From: Branchiostoma lanceolatum
Taxonomy: Eukaryota; Chordata; Leptocardii; Amphioxiformes; Branchiostomatidae
Length of the DNA stretch: 64,000 nt
Direction: 5' to 3'
Assembly: GCF_035083965.1 (NCBI RefSeq)
Contig: NC_089724.1
Coordinates: forward strand, 33,236,722-33,300,721
This document shows, piece by piece, positions 43,910 through 55,789 of the stretch. A program made the position numbers and the translations under genes. The number at the start of each line of letters is the position of its first letter. Within the stretch, counting starts at the first letter, position 1. The notes beneath the pieces were generated by a model. That model was not told the DNA's origin and made no database searches. It saw nothing but the letters and a program-made list of their open reading frames with translations.

Positions 43910-46175
43910 ATACGTATGGAGTCTTTTTTTTCATGATTCCTCCCAAGCTGTTTGGATGTACTGTATCGTGAATGTATGTTTAATAACATCATCCTATTGC
44001 CACACTCTTACATATGCCCGTCTAGGTTATCCTAAATTGGAATGTAAGCGATTAGAATGGGATATATCTTCAAACTGTGAAAAATGATTTGGGTTTGAAT
44101 TATTTTCTATAACACAAAGACCTGTGTCGTGAAATTAACATAGCACAGATTAAAAGTTATGGTCTGAAGACAATCAACAGTACGGAAAACCAGTTCATGT
44201 AGCATCATGTTTCATTGTTTACAATAAACGACATGAAAACCACTTCAAACTGCCAGGTAAGCACAGCATTAAGTAAGCCCTCTGACTGAAAATCATCCAA
44301 GTGAACAACGTAACGCTACCGTGCAAGTTTTCCTAGTTGACAACTTCTGCTCGCCTTTTTCGAAATTCGCACACCTTTGGGTTATCAAAATATCTGACAG
44401 AGACGAACAGTACAGACAAACTATCCATGGGTGGGAATTTTAGCACTAGTTCGTGAAAGAAAACATGAATGATTTTGACATTCATATGTATAAACATGTA
44501 TGTTGATATTTATTGTCTACAGACTTGGATACATGTAGTCGCATGTGGACAGGCGATTCAGAATGCTGTGAACTTCTACCACGGCCATGAGACCATCAAA
44601 TTTAAGATGTCAAACCCAATAAGCTAGAATTCAGATTCAGCATTCAGAATAGAGTAGTCACATGATACACTGTTCTATAAATGCATTATCAAGTATATGC
44701 TTGAAAAATGAAATAGCTGTACTTCTTTGTAGTTTTGTAGTATTGGCTATGATAGATAGTAATATGAAATTGTCAAACAGAATATACTGAACCAACCCCA
44801 TAGCTTCTCTATGCTATTATTCAACACAGTCTAAAACAACATATTTATATACATATTGTATAATATGTATTTACTTGCTCACTAACTGTATGCTAAATAT
44901 ACTATAATAGAACGTACTGAAACAATTGTATCTTTAGAATACTACAAACGTATGCCTTCTGTTCGTTCATTTAGTTATTATACTGTAAAACAGGGAAATA
45001 TATCGAGGGCATATGATATATATAACATTGCACTAACTATATATATGATAAATCCGGCGTTATCTAATATGTCAGAGATAACAAAAGGTCCTAAGAAAAC
45101 TATCTATAATCTATAACCCTCATTATAGTGGACTGATATCACCTATGGTATCTGTAAGTTATATTCTATAACGATTTCTACACATGTCAAGATGGTTGCA
45201 TTCAACTAAATATAATTTTGTGCGAAGTAAAGACATACAACGAAACGATATCACTTATGATATCTGTATTTATATTTCATAAAGTTGTCTACACAAGATG
45301 TATAAATATCACTTCTCTGTTGTTATAACGATTTTAACATCAAGCATTCAAGTCGATGTATTTTTTCTGAGGACTGGAAATTGTTGCATAATGCTTCAAT
45401 GTTCTACCAGTGTTACAAAAATCCTGCTGATAAATTTTGCATATATTTTCTAGGGTAGGTCTGGTACTGAATTGCAAAACACACGTTAGATTTTAAGTTT
45501 ATCTTTTCACCATTACCTGTTATTCGTTTTATAAGTCATTCTTGATGTGGTTGGTGTGGATATAAGTTAATACTGCTATTATCACACTGTATTTGTTTGA
45601 ATCAATTATCAAAATACATGTTAGATGTTCAGAGTTAGCCTTATGTGTTCTTTTGCCTAGAGTTTAGTTTTAGTACTCTTAAATCGATAGAATTTTCATA
45701 TTATCAATGGTTTGTAGCAAATATCATGCATTATAAGAGATTTATGAACTTCTCATGAGTCTTCTTTCTTAGCTTGACATTATATGAAGTATTTTAACAA
45801 TTCTCTTGCAAGATCTCGATGAGTAAACCTGTCCAGATTTTTGTTACTCTGCTACTTTGAAAGCAGTACAGAAATTCATAGAATCTAAAAAAAATTAAAA
45901 AAAACATGACAAGCTCGGCGAAAGACAAGTTCTAAGTGCTTTCAATACTAAATTGTCTAATTAAAAGCAGTGTATGGATCGTATCTGGACTGAAAACAAA
46001 TACATGGCGACATAATAAGGGGCAAAATGCAGTGAATAAAAGGGACTAAAAGATTGAAAGATCGTCTCAAATGTGACAAAATTAACATAACTAGGATTCA
46101 TTGCCGCATAACTAGATTGTAAAATGAACGGTAGAATATGCCTAGAAACGTCACGCAGCATTCAATCAGTTGAAA
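43910..46175. other. AT-rich gene-free stretch
   Basis: No exon, RNA gene or clear repeat seen. Confidence 0.5.
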
Positions 46176-46179
46176 CGCT

Positions 46180-46580
46180 ATGCAACATTGCAGGCAAACA
46201 GTATGCCCCCCCCCCGTAGTACTAATGTACGCCGTTCAAAACAAAGCAGTTCCCTTCAGCGGACAAACCCCCCAGGTCCGGAGAGAAACAACAATGACGT
46301 TATACTCTCAACCAACATTTAAAAAAAGTTTAAGTCTGCGCATGACTACGGCTGATCAACTGGGGGTTCCCAGACAAAAAGTATTCCGTAACTTTTCCTG
46401 ACCGAATTTTTTCATAAAGGCTAGTAGGAATTGAAAGACGGAGACTGGTTACGAATAGATATCAACGCAAAATGGCACAAGGAAATAAAGCACATATTGA
46501 CGACGTGGTTTTAGCGGTCGAAAGCGAAGAAAACCGCTCCCTTGGGACTACAGCACAGGGTTACCCGTACGGAACACAAG
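46180..46580 (+). CDS. Candidate first exon A of the Hint gene, with promoter
   Basis: ATG at 46472; 109 coding nt end at 46580 with donor GTGCGT in phase 1. Encodes MAQGNKAHIDDVVLAVESEE then NRSLGTTAQGYPYGTQ. Upstream, 46180-46471 is a paralogue of 46905-47218: shared phrases include ACAACAATG, TCTGCGCATGAC, GGAGACTGGTTACG and a CATAAAG box (about 46413). No private downstream exon is seen, and unspliced translation would end 28 codons past the donor. By phase it can splice to 47777 or 48390. It is therefore either an alternative first exon or a partial duplicate. Confidence 0.6.
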
Positions 46581-47159
46581 GTGCGTTTAAACTAGAACAA
46601 TTAGAACAAATGAAACTTTATTGCACAACAATTGTACAAGAAACACAATATCTTTTGAAAAAAACATAGATCTAAATTTCTTTTATAGAAATTGGTAAAA
46701 AAAATTCCGAATTGTAAGCAATCCATTGCATGTATTGAAATGAATGGTGATATACATAGAGGGACAAATTTCTATTGATAAAAGTAATCATAACATGGAA
46801 ATACCATCTCACATGTGCCAAGATCGAACCAAGTTATGTACATGAGTAAAACGAATGGGAAGAAACAGATGGAAACATGTTGACGTATCAATTGAAATAT
46901 ACAGGTAAATAGTATACCCCCTCCCCCAGGAGCATACTAGCTGGTAAACACTACATGTACATAATCGACCTGGAGCTGTTCCCTTATGTGAACACCCACC
47001 CCATGTCAAGAGAACAACAATGTTCAATGACGTGTCAATCTGTCAAGCTACACTCCAAAAAGAAAAGAAAAAAGAATCTCTGCGCATGACCAATGAAAAG
47101 CATGCAACTGGGGTTTCCCACGTAAAAACAGGCCCGACAATTTTCCTTAGCAAAGTTTG

Positions 47160-47166
47160 TATAAAG
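47160..47166 (+). promoter_or_regulatory. TATA box of Hint first exon B
   Basis: TATAAAG 59 bp before the ATG at 47219. The duplicated unit has CATAAAG at the same distance from its ATG. Confidence 0.6.
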
Positions 47167-47218
47167 TTATAACAGAAAACGGACCGGAGACTGGTTACGT
47201 ATCGGTATCATCGCTAAA

Positions 47219-49196
47219 ATGGCACAGGGAAACAGATCATATGGTAGCGACTTTGACGATGTAGTTGTGCCGATAGAAAGCGAAGAGAATCGTTCCCTAG
47301 GCACCGGGGCACAAGGGTACTACCGTCCACGAAGAGGTACGTTGAAAGTAATAAATACCTCATAGACATGGACGGGATAAGTTAGAGTTTAGGCCCTCCC
47401 GTTCAATTCACTAGCTAGCGCTCTCCAACCAAGCTTTCGTTAATTCATCATGCAGTAGATTATTTTTCATTGCCAGGTGAGCATGGAACTTATAATTATG
47501 GGGCTAATAGTTTTTACCTATAACGTTACATCCAGTAGTTATCATGATATTCCCCACACAACACTTCACTTTATAGAGAACGGTGACTAAAAACGTTTAC
47601 TGTTGTAAACAATTTTTCGAAAATTTACCTACCGCATGAAATGCCGTTTCGATTTTGTACACGTTAGCTTTAAATATGGATAACAGTACAAATATGTACA
47701 GCAAATGGCTGCTACAACGTTGTTGCTGTTGTGTAAAATAAAAGCCCTTTTTTAAGCCCATGTATTTCTATTTCAGCGCCTGCATATCGCAACTATTACC
47801 ACATCGACGATTCCGGTGAGTTTGCTACAGATATTTTAAAGGAACATTATTATAAACTTAGTTTCACTTGAGCCCGCTTTTTAGAATAACTGTCGGTTAA
47901 CTGTTTTTTACATGAATGAAGTCAAGATGGACAAGTTCACTCGAAGCGTTCATGAAAAATCAATGTTTAGAATAGCATGGATTTTAATTACAGCGATGAG
48001 GCTTTCTGTGAAATTGTTACAATAGTTGTATGTAAATTTGTTTTTCATGGTTTCGGTCGCAAGATACGCAGGCGCACTAGCACGTAGTGATATATAAAAC
48101 CACTCTGTGAAAATCAGCGATATCTTTCGTCAATTTCACAATCTGTGAAATGGCGAAGGGCAACAAGAGCCATGGTAGCGACGGAAATGGTACATTTTGA
48201 TTTCTAAATTCCTCTTATTCTTTCATACATCATTATGTTAAGTTTTGCAGCAATTTGAATAAACTACATGCATAAGGAGCTAAAAGAAACAGAATACTCC
48301 CTAGGCAGAGTTTACCACAACTTTATTTTACTTTTCTCTCAACAAAAAAAATGTTAACTCGATGATTGTGTTCCTTTTTTTCTCAACAGAAAGCTGTGAC
48401 TGTTTCCCAAATAACACAAAAATACAGCTCCAGGATAGTCGTACCTCTACCATGAAGGATCTAAAGCCCGGGGACAGGGTCCAAGTCACCAAGCCCGATG
48501 GAAGCCTTGCGTACAGTCCGTTCCTCGCCATGCTTCACCGCGAGCCCGACAAAAAGGCAACGTTCAGGCAAATCTACGTCGAGGAGAAGAAAGAGCCGAT
48601 TCGTCTGACCAATTATCATCTGATATATGCTACTAAAAACCCACAAGGAAGAACAGGTAGGTTTTTCTCCATAAAATTTACCCTAGGGACTATTTTGGGG
48701 GTTTGTTCGCAGGACACGGTAGCTGATATTTTCCTGCTTTTGGACAAAACAAAATGGCGCTTCTTCCCCTTTCTTCCTTTTTTTGCTAAGTCACTAAAAC
48801 TGTGTTATCCCCCCCCCCCAACTAGGGCGTCCTGTTTTTGCCAAAGACGTGGAAGAGGGGATGTTCGTCTTTGTGGCCGATGAAGAAAGGAAGAACGTGG
48901 TCCCGGCCAAGGTGCGAGAGGTCCGAGAGACCGAGGCAACTGGATTCTGCGCCCCGCTAACTAAAGAAGGATCCATCATGGCGGACGGCGTGGCTGCCTC
49001 GTGTTATACCATTGTTGACCACGACCTTTCTCATAAGGCCTTCTGGCCGCTCCGTCTCCGGTACGTGCTAAAGTCAGCCTTTGGAGGCGTGGGGAAAGAG
49101 AAAAAAGTGGCCAAAGTTGGCATACACTGGTATGCCAAGGGCCTGATGAAAGTAAACAAGTTTCTGTTCCGTGTGCAGCCTGTTACAGCTATGTAG
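47219..49196 (+). CDS. Hedgehog-type Hint (Hog) protein with a Q-G-x-K N-terminus, long form
   Basis: Exons 47219-47336, 47777-47815, 48390-48656 and 48826-49196, all joined in phase 1, give 264 aa. The N-terminus (MAQGNRSYGSDFDDV, NRSLGTGAQGYY) replaces the hedgehog signalling domain. The rest is a hedgehog C-terminal autoprocessing domain: CFP start (nucleophile Cys after SCD), MKDLKPGDRV, TNYH (the TxxH pair), APLTKEGSI, VAASCY, HKAFWPLRL and GIHWY. In hedgehog proteins this domain cuts itself off and links a sterol to the new C-terminus of the N-terminal part. The Asp of FLDRD, the general base for sterol attack, is His here (MLHRE). There is no signal peptide, unlike all hedgehogs. The poly(A) signal AATAAA lies near 49872. 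Confidence 0.85.
48091..48099 (+). promoter_or_regulatory. TATA box of Hint first exon C
   Basis: TATATAAAA 59 bp before the ATG at 48150, inside the intron of the long form. A strong match to the TATA consensus. Confidence 0.7.
48150..48189 (+). CDS. Alternative first exon C of the Hint gene (short form)
   Basis: Encodes MAKGNKSHGSDGN and ends in phase 1 at a GTACAT donor. Spliced to 48390 it gives a 225-aa protein in which the Hint nucleophile lies 17 residues after the start, so self-cleavage would release a 17-residue peptide. Its own TATA box supports separate transcription. Confidence 0.65.
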
Positions 49197-50029
49197 AAGG
49201 GCCCGGGTACCTATGTCTTTAAGCCAGAAGCATGGCACTAAAGATGAAACAGATGTTTTTGCTTAAACAGACGTATAGCTTGAGTGAATAGTATAAAATT
49301 TCTACAGAAGTGTATAGGACAAACGTACTTCCTAAGCTACTATTGCTACGGCATGAATCTGTTCACTGTTGTATCTCACTTTGTTGTTTTTCTTCTCGAT
49401 CAAGTTATTGCTGTTATAAACAAGCTGCGCTAATTTCGGTATGTTCGGGATATTTGTACAACATCCCCGAAACGACAAATGTATATGCATGTAACGTTTG
49501 ATGTTTGATGCCAAGAAAATGTGATCAAAGAAACTCTAAAACTCACCCCAAAAAATGTTTTTGAACACATGCTATCCAGCTCGTGTAAACTCAGTAAGAA
49601 GATTTTACAGAATGTTCAAGAATGTTTGTCATCTTTGCCATATCTAGCGTTTTCTTCCTGTCTTAGCGTATACATTAGAGTACATATGGCATTTCTTTGG
49701 TCTGTTTACTGGTGAATATTGGATTTAAAGTGAGGTGGCACAAGTAACAGCAGCCGCCGGCATTAAACCATGTAGTATGTATGGCTACTGTAATGACACT
49801 ACAATCAGCGAATTCTAAACCTCTGTACTTTGATCTAGACTGTAATACCATACTTCAACTTCTGCTATACGCAATAAAACAGTCAGTTTTTCCATGAGTT
49901 CTACTTTTTCTTGAACAAAGCGAAGGAACCACCGTAGAAACTGCACATAACGTTACACACGTGAACGTTGATTATAAATGCTGTACGAAAATTTACGTAC
50001 TAAGGCAAAGGGCATAACTCCTAATTGCG

Positions 50030-50240
50030 TACAAAGAGAGACTGTGTCCAACATGCCATAATGATGTTGAAAACGACTTTCACTTCATTATGGACTGTCC
50101 AACTTATGCTGATGACCGACAAAAATTGTTACAATCCATTGTATGTACGTCCGACACAAGATTACCACCTACCAGGACAAAAATATTTCATAGGATATTA
50201 GCATGTCCTGTTCATATGTAGGCAAATTTATATATATAAC
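50030..50240 (+). mobile_element. LINE ORF2 C-terminal fragment
   Basis: A short frame reads RLCPTCHNDVENDFHFIMDC followed by PTYADDRQKLL, the CCHC knuckle found near the C-terminus of many LINE reverse-transcriptase ORFs, then stops near 50221. A different lineage from the LINE at 1158-2966. Confidence 0.7.
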
Positions 50241-53200
50241 TCAGTGCAAAAACGAGACAGTATTATAAATTCCTGATGACACAGCATACTGTTACCGACA
50301 AACTGTTTTAGAGCATTAGCATGTACATTATTCTATAGATTATCTCTACTGTTAGTCATAGCTCAAATATTAGCAATAGTTCGACTTTCCTGTGCGTACG
50401 TTGCCATACATTGTACCAGATACAATTGTCGCGCAATAAAGTTCTTCTTCTCCATATGATATTTCTCCAAATTTGGCGTTGGTGGGAACTACCATTTATC
50501 ATTTCACAGTCTATATGCTTTGTTGACGAAACATTACGATGGTGAAGAATAGCACTGCCTTGGTGAAAGGAAGGTCGACCAATTTTGACCCCAAACCCAA
50601 GAGATCGCCTTACTCTTTGCTGTTCCATCCTATTTTCATGCTCCCTTTGAATTTTTTAATAAGTAGACGGACTGTTTTCGACAAACAGAGATTATCCCGT
50701 GAAAATACAGCTCATTTAGAGACACTAAAGTTTATCAAAAAACCTGCTAGCACAAAGCACAGAAAATATAAGGAACGACCCTCTATTCTGACCACGATTG
50801 GCAGTAGATAGAGCAAGTTTAGAGGGGGGCACGCCATAGAAGGTTACATCCCATTGAAGTACACAACATGGCCTATCTGTCTGTAGTATCAGATATGGTG
50901 ACTGTGAATTATTAAGAATTCTGTAATAATTGCCATCCCAAAAAATATCAGTTGTCATGGAAACACTGGAATTGTTGAAACTCGTCTATGATAAAATGAA
51001 ACAACTTGAACTACATGTAGCAAGCAGTGAGATAACTCAAAATTTCCCAATAGACAACATACATGATCAAAGGTTTGAGGTTTGATATGATTTGACTTAT
51101 TAGATATTATACATTGTGAATTATCACTTCGAAATTTTGTTGATTTGCCTAAGATTTTATTTATGCTAAATTATTGGTGTCTAAATTTAGAAAGGATCCA
51201 CTTGATACTGTTTTTATATGGAAATGAATAAAACAAAATACGAATATTATAGGGGGTTGAATTACATGTAGATAATCCCATATAACAGCTATGTATATTA
51301 TTTAATCAAATATGATTATGACAAACAATGATCTTCCCATTCTAAGGCGTAGCTTAAATTTGTTTCTAGTTTTTGGTCTCTCTCTCAGCATATTTCCTCA
51401 TCTTTCCCCAGCAAAAAAGAACAAAAAAGGCAAAAATTCCACAAAACACATATTCATATGATAGGTTATATTTACAAATATGACATATAAAATAATTCAT
51501 TACAGTCAAGTGAAAAAAGACTCTTAAGGCTGTATCTTCAATGGGTTCTAGTGTGTTTCTGTGTCGCAGACTTGAGTGAGAAACCCCTTTTTCTGGGCCC
51601 CAGTCTGATACACCACCCTCCACACAGGTGCACTGTGTCCAAACATTCCAAGGACATCAATCAGCTGAAACCCCTCAAGTCTTTGTCTTGATAAAAATGG
51701 TTTCCTTAGCAACAGAAAGGTGTCATGACCCCTCATTGAAACTTATTCACCTACAACAACTCAGAGATTTAAAATCTCACTTGGTCAAAATTTTCAACTG
51801 ACCAAAATTCGCTTCGACGTTGATGTTTTGCTCACACATCGACGCACATTTTGACTACTTTTTCGTTCATGTCCGTAATTTTGTTGGGATTTTCTCATAG
51901 ATATATTAAAAATCTCTTGACAGGTTGTCGTACCCATCAATCAAAATGACGGCACCTAAATACCTCACTACAAAGGTATGTTGTAAAGCGATGCTTGGCT
52001 ACAAGCGTACCCTTACAAACGACCGCACCTTTTGAAAGGGGCCTTCGCAACCGGACGCACTCCAACCGACGCTACTGCTCTAAAGCTAAACAAACACGGA
52101 AACCATAAATCTGGAAACCCAAACATCAAAATCTTCGACTAAATCAAATCAGTAATCCATCATAAGTAAAAGAAATCAAGAAATATTTATCATGATATAG
52201 TTAAGCCACCAAAATGGGTTAAGGGGAAGGCAAAACACCTTAGGTGTCGGCCTCACAAAAGGACACGTACTCGGATATTTGAGTGAAGGACAAGGGGACA
52301 GACACAAAATAGATTACAAATATGAGACATAATCTTTTTTTCCAACAAGACAAAGTGACTTTCTAACAAAAAATATTGAACAGAATACTAAGAACTTGAT
52401 TGGTCTCTCTTAAAAGGCAGAATTGGTTCTTCAGGACATTCGACGAAATAACTTCGACTACGTTGTGAGGCCTTTGGCATATCATTTGTCCGACGTTATA
52501 TCGTTTGTAGTGCTAAGAACAATTTATGGTCGAGCTTCGGTAGGATTTGTGACCACCTAATTTGAATACATGTCAGACACGAAAACAAGGCTACGCCGTT
52601 ATTAAGGTCTGGCATTCCCCCCACCAAAATACAGGTGTATGTCACCGTGTCGCGAAGCTAGACTTAACCGACTTTCGAGAACACTCTAGTCCCAAAAAGA
52701 ACATCACGAACAACATAACAAATTTCCTGTGAGAAAGACTAAGAAAAAAGGCTGACTAATGCCGATAGTCTTTCAAGGCCACTCGACACGTGAAGACCTC
52801 TTTCTAGGCCCCCGACAAAATGGCCTCTTGTCCGGGGAGTTGGCCACAGAACGCAGACACAATATTACAACCTACATTGTCTCTGCCTCATGGCTCTAAA
52901 CGAACCACTATTCTTCGTCGAAAAACAACCTCAAATTGACTAAAGCTCTAGCCTACAAAATAACGTTCGAAAATGCAAGACTATTAAAAAAGGCACGGTA
53001 GATATGATCCAGGGTGCTCGCTATACCATAAACAATGCGACAAACACTAAAACTAGATGTCAACAAGTCGTTCAATATTATCGTTCATACTTGTTATATA
53101 TCCAGTGTGCTTTAATGATATGGCAACTATTTTTCTAACGTTAGTTTCGTCTGTTTTGTCAGAGAAAATGAGTAGTTGCTGTGGTAAACTGTAGTGTTTA

Positions 53201-53264
53201 GTCCAAGTGTATACAAAGGCCGGCATTGTATGAAATAAAATGGAACTCACCAAACGTTGAACTC

Positions 53265-53559
53265 CTCTTGAAGGCCTAGACGCCCTGAATCAATCGTGTA
53301 CAAATTCTGAACTGTTTTCCGATGGGAAAATAATCCAAATGGTTCAGAATCGAGTAACGTCTTGGTGGCTGACTGCGAAGGTCCAAGTGTCCTGTCGAGT
53401 AAAGAACGTGTAAATAATCCAGTCAAGAAACGGATACAACCTGTTCGACTATATGTTATTGTTAGAGGGCGTGGGGTAGAGTATAGGGCTGTGCCTGGCG
53501 TAACTAATTCGGGTCTTAGTCAATGGAGTGATCGAGTGTTTTCATGTAACTTGTCCTGA
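53265..53559 (+). pseudogene. Possible decayed FN3 exon
   Basis: The frame ending at TGA 53559 contains FRWENNPNGSESS, VRLYVIVRGRGVEYRAV and NSGLSQWSDRVF, which follow the order W...P.G...Y.V...Y...AV..NS.GLS.WS of an FN3 domain. Upstream in the same frame, PRRPESIVYKF resembles the A strand, but a TGA lies between it and the Trp. Possibly a relic of the FN3 exon at 43507-43829. No first exon or promoter seen. Confidence 0.35.
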
Positions 53560-54584
53560 ATGAAAATTAAAAAAGATGTTGGTGTTGCTGTTTCTGTGTT
53601 TTAGTTTTGTCGTGTAGTCTTACGAGTCAAAATTACTGAGGATATACAGCAGGCTTAATCGTAAGGAAACTGTATACAGTGAAACCTGTATTCAGCAACC
53701 ACTAAAGGGACTGATGGAAAATGTTTGCTGAGCACAGGGTGGGGTTAACTATGTAAAAATGGACGGGACTGTTTTAATGTAGCTTGTGGCTGGAGGTGGT
53801 TGCTTTCGCCAGGTGGTTGCCTGACCAGGATTGACTGTACTAGACTCTACGCTCAGTAAAACACTCAAAATAAGATATATGCTTTCCTTAAAAATAATAC
53901 ATACACTGTCATTGTGTGGACCTCTTAGTGAAAAACAGCTATTCTCGCATGTATATACAGAATATATAGACAATATATGATTTTATTTGTAAATGTGTTT
54001 GGAGTCATGATATACATAAGAGTGGAATTGTCTAGAAGTATGATAGGCTTTGCAACGTGAATAACTCATACATTCATAATATTTGTCTTTCTTGAGCACT
54101 ACATGTATGCTTTTAGACAATATCCTTGCCTATGCGCATGTAACCTTAAATACAGTAAATTGATTGCATGAAATTACAGTCACCAAGAAGACAGAGTATG
54201 TTGTAAGTATAATGTATATCTGACAGCCAAATTTGGAGCGGCCATCTTTGTCGCAACGTACCGTATATACACATAACATGTAACTCTCACAAATAATTGT
54301 ATAACTATTCCATATCTTTGTATTTGGTATCAGCGATGTATGTAAATTCATACTGTCGTACTAGATCTGAGCATGATTTCTAAATAGATATGAAAATTCA
54401 TTTTTTTAGCTTAGTCAGTAATCTGAGATTTATAGATATTACTGATAGTCAAACATGATAGAAACTTTGTCTTCTTTGAAGTCAGTAGAATTTTCATAAA
54501 AGTCGTCAGAAAAGTTTGTTAGTTTCGTAAACAACAGTGACTTCATGGGAAAAATATGTCAAGAAATAATGTCATGCAAAAGTC

Positions 54585-54618
54585 GACCAATGAGATGGTT
54601 ACAAGTACTATACAAGCT
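54585..54618 (+). promoter_or_regulatory. CCAAT and TATA-like elements of CaaX gene 1
   Basis: GTCGACCAATGAGAT (CCAAT box) is followed about 20 bp later by CTATACAAG. The same GTCGACCAATGAAAT box precedes CaaX gene 2, and GACGACCAATGAAAT occurs at about 61325. Confidence 0.5.
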
Positions 54619-54757
54619 CAATTTGGGGGATCCCCGGACAAAAACAACAGACAAAGGCGAATTTTTGAGTTGGAGACCTACTTCGTGTCAGATTTTGATA
54701 GACGAAATCATTTTGAAGAATACACTTTTCAGAACTTTTTTTTCGATTGAACAAATC

Positions 54758-54925
54758 ATGAATGAAGAAACCGAAATCGTCCTTGTAGTCGTGGTTGTTT
54801 TTTTGATTATTTACTTCGTCGCACAAGGGTGCAAGTCGCCTGGTAGTGGCGGAGGGCACGGAAATGGCGGCGGTAACAACACCACTGGAAGTAGCAGCCA
54901 GGGGTCCAAGTGTGTCATTCTGTGA
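54758..54925 (+). CDS. Membrane microprotein with CaaX box CVIL, gene 1
   Basis: 55 aa. Residues 8-21 are a strongly hydrophobic helix (IVLVVVVVFLIIYFV), followed by AQGCKSPG, a Gly/Asn-rich stretch and SSSQGSKCVIL at the C-terminus. CVIL is a CaaX box; the final Leu favours geranylgeranylation. The Cys just after the helix could be palmitoylated. The frame is open upstream, but the promoter elements at 54585-54618 place transcription start inside that extension, and 54758 is the first in-frame ATG after it. A GTGAGC donor overlaps the stop codon. Related to CaaX gene 2. Confidence 0.7.
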   Translation: MNEETEIVLVVVVVFLIIYFVAQGCKSPGSGGGHGNGGGNNTTGSSSQGSKCVIL

Positions 54926-55304
54926 GCTGCCGTGGACATCTATATTGTAATTAAATTTAATTTTCTTCCCTTTTTGTTATCGTTTGTAGTGAGTACGTTT
55001 GTAGTAACATTTAGGCGTATGCAAAGTAAAGCTGGTATGTAATTCAGGCACGACATCGACAAAATGCCTAGGATTGCGCTGCCTGACTAGCGGTTATATT
55101 TTCAGAATCCGATAAAGGATTGAAATGCTACCTTAATAGATTCAGAGATTTTTGTTCCAAATGGCAGCTTTACAGAAAACAAAAGTAATTTTCTTCAACA
55201 AATCTGGCTGGTCAATTACGAACAGTCTCGTTTAAACACTGCAGATAAACCACCCAGCCGTTTTTGGAAAACTCGTCTTTACAATACAAACTTTTCTACC
55301 AACC
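54926..55304. other. Spacer after CaaX gene 1
   Basis: AT-rich, no gene seen. Probably the 3' UTR, or the intron reaching the exon at 56221. Confidence 0.4.
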
Positions 55305-55380
55305 AAAACGTCAAAAATGCGTCCTTTATTCTTTTACGAACATTAACGAACAAAAATTGTACGATTTTAGCTTCAAGATA
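55305..55380 (+). promoter_or_regulatory. Conserved upstream block, copy 1
   Basis: Contains AAAATGCGTCCTTTATTC and AACAAAAATTGTACGATTTT then AGCTTCAAGATA. Two further copies lie at 57847-57930 and 60308-60387. All three sit 270-610 bp before a CaaX gene start and are followed by an ATG 25-45 bp later. Confidence 0.6.
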
Positions 55381-55602
55381 GCTTCAAATTTTGGAATGTA
55401 CTAAAATGAGTGTATCTATCAATCCAAATTTTGTAGATCAGTGAAAAGTAGTGTGACAGATATTCAAACATAAAGGCATTCTCAAAATTTTAGAAAACAT
55501 TAGATTTCTAATATATTCGCAAAAAAAGGATTCTTAGTTTCATAAACAATGAGTCATAAGTTACTTCATTGACCAAGAATGCGTAGAAATGATGTAATGT
55601 GC

Positions 55603-55661
55603 GTCAGTCGACCAATGAAATTGCTCTTCTTGGGAAATACCCAAAGAAAATGAATAAAAGG
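55603..55661 (+). promoter_or_regulatory. CCAAT and TATA boxes of CaaX gene 2
   Basis: GTCGACCAATGAAAT at about 55603 and GAATAAAAGG at about 55652. The implied start of transcription (about 55680) lies after the upstream in-frame ATG at 55664, which supports the ATG at 55790. Confidence 0.6.
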
Positions 55662-55789
55662 CGATGTTGCAATCGAAAAACGCACTTCGTCTTGGATTGA
55701 AAAGAAGAAGGTCTTTTCAGACACGGAACATTACTAAGACGTCGCAAACCCTTTTTGTTCTACGGATAAAACAGCTCAAATTTGAAATC

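Larger units (their letters stand above)
49880..54570. other. Gene-poor stretch between the Hint gene and the CaaX genes
   Basis: Holds a LINE fragment (50030-50240) and a possible FN3 relic (53265-53559). Otherwise AT-rich with no credible exon. A short ATG frame at 51944 ending at a good donor (AAAG|GTATGT) was not convincing. Confidence 0.45.

Noticed and set aside
50539-50811. 90-codon plus-strand ORF
   Set aside because: No domain, no splice context, overlapped by an equal-sized minus-strand ORF.
51944-51975. Possible tiny first exon (MTAPKYLTTK with an AAG|GTATGT donor)
   Set aside because: Too short, phase 0 where spliced family members use phase 1, and no QGxK motif.
54545-54757. 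N-terminal extension of CaaX gene 1
   Set aside because: It would cover the CCAAT and TATA-like elements. The extension has no family motif.
55664-55789. N-terminal extension of CaaX gene 2
   Set aside because: Its ATG lies right after the TATA box, before the expected transcription start.
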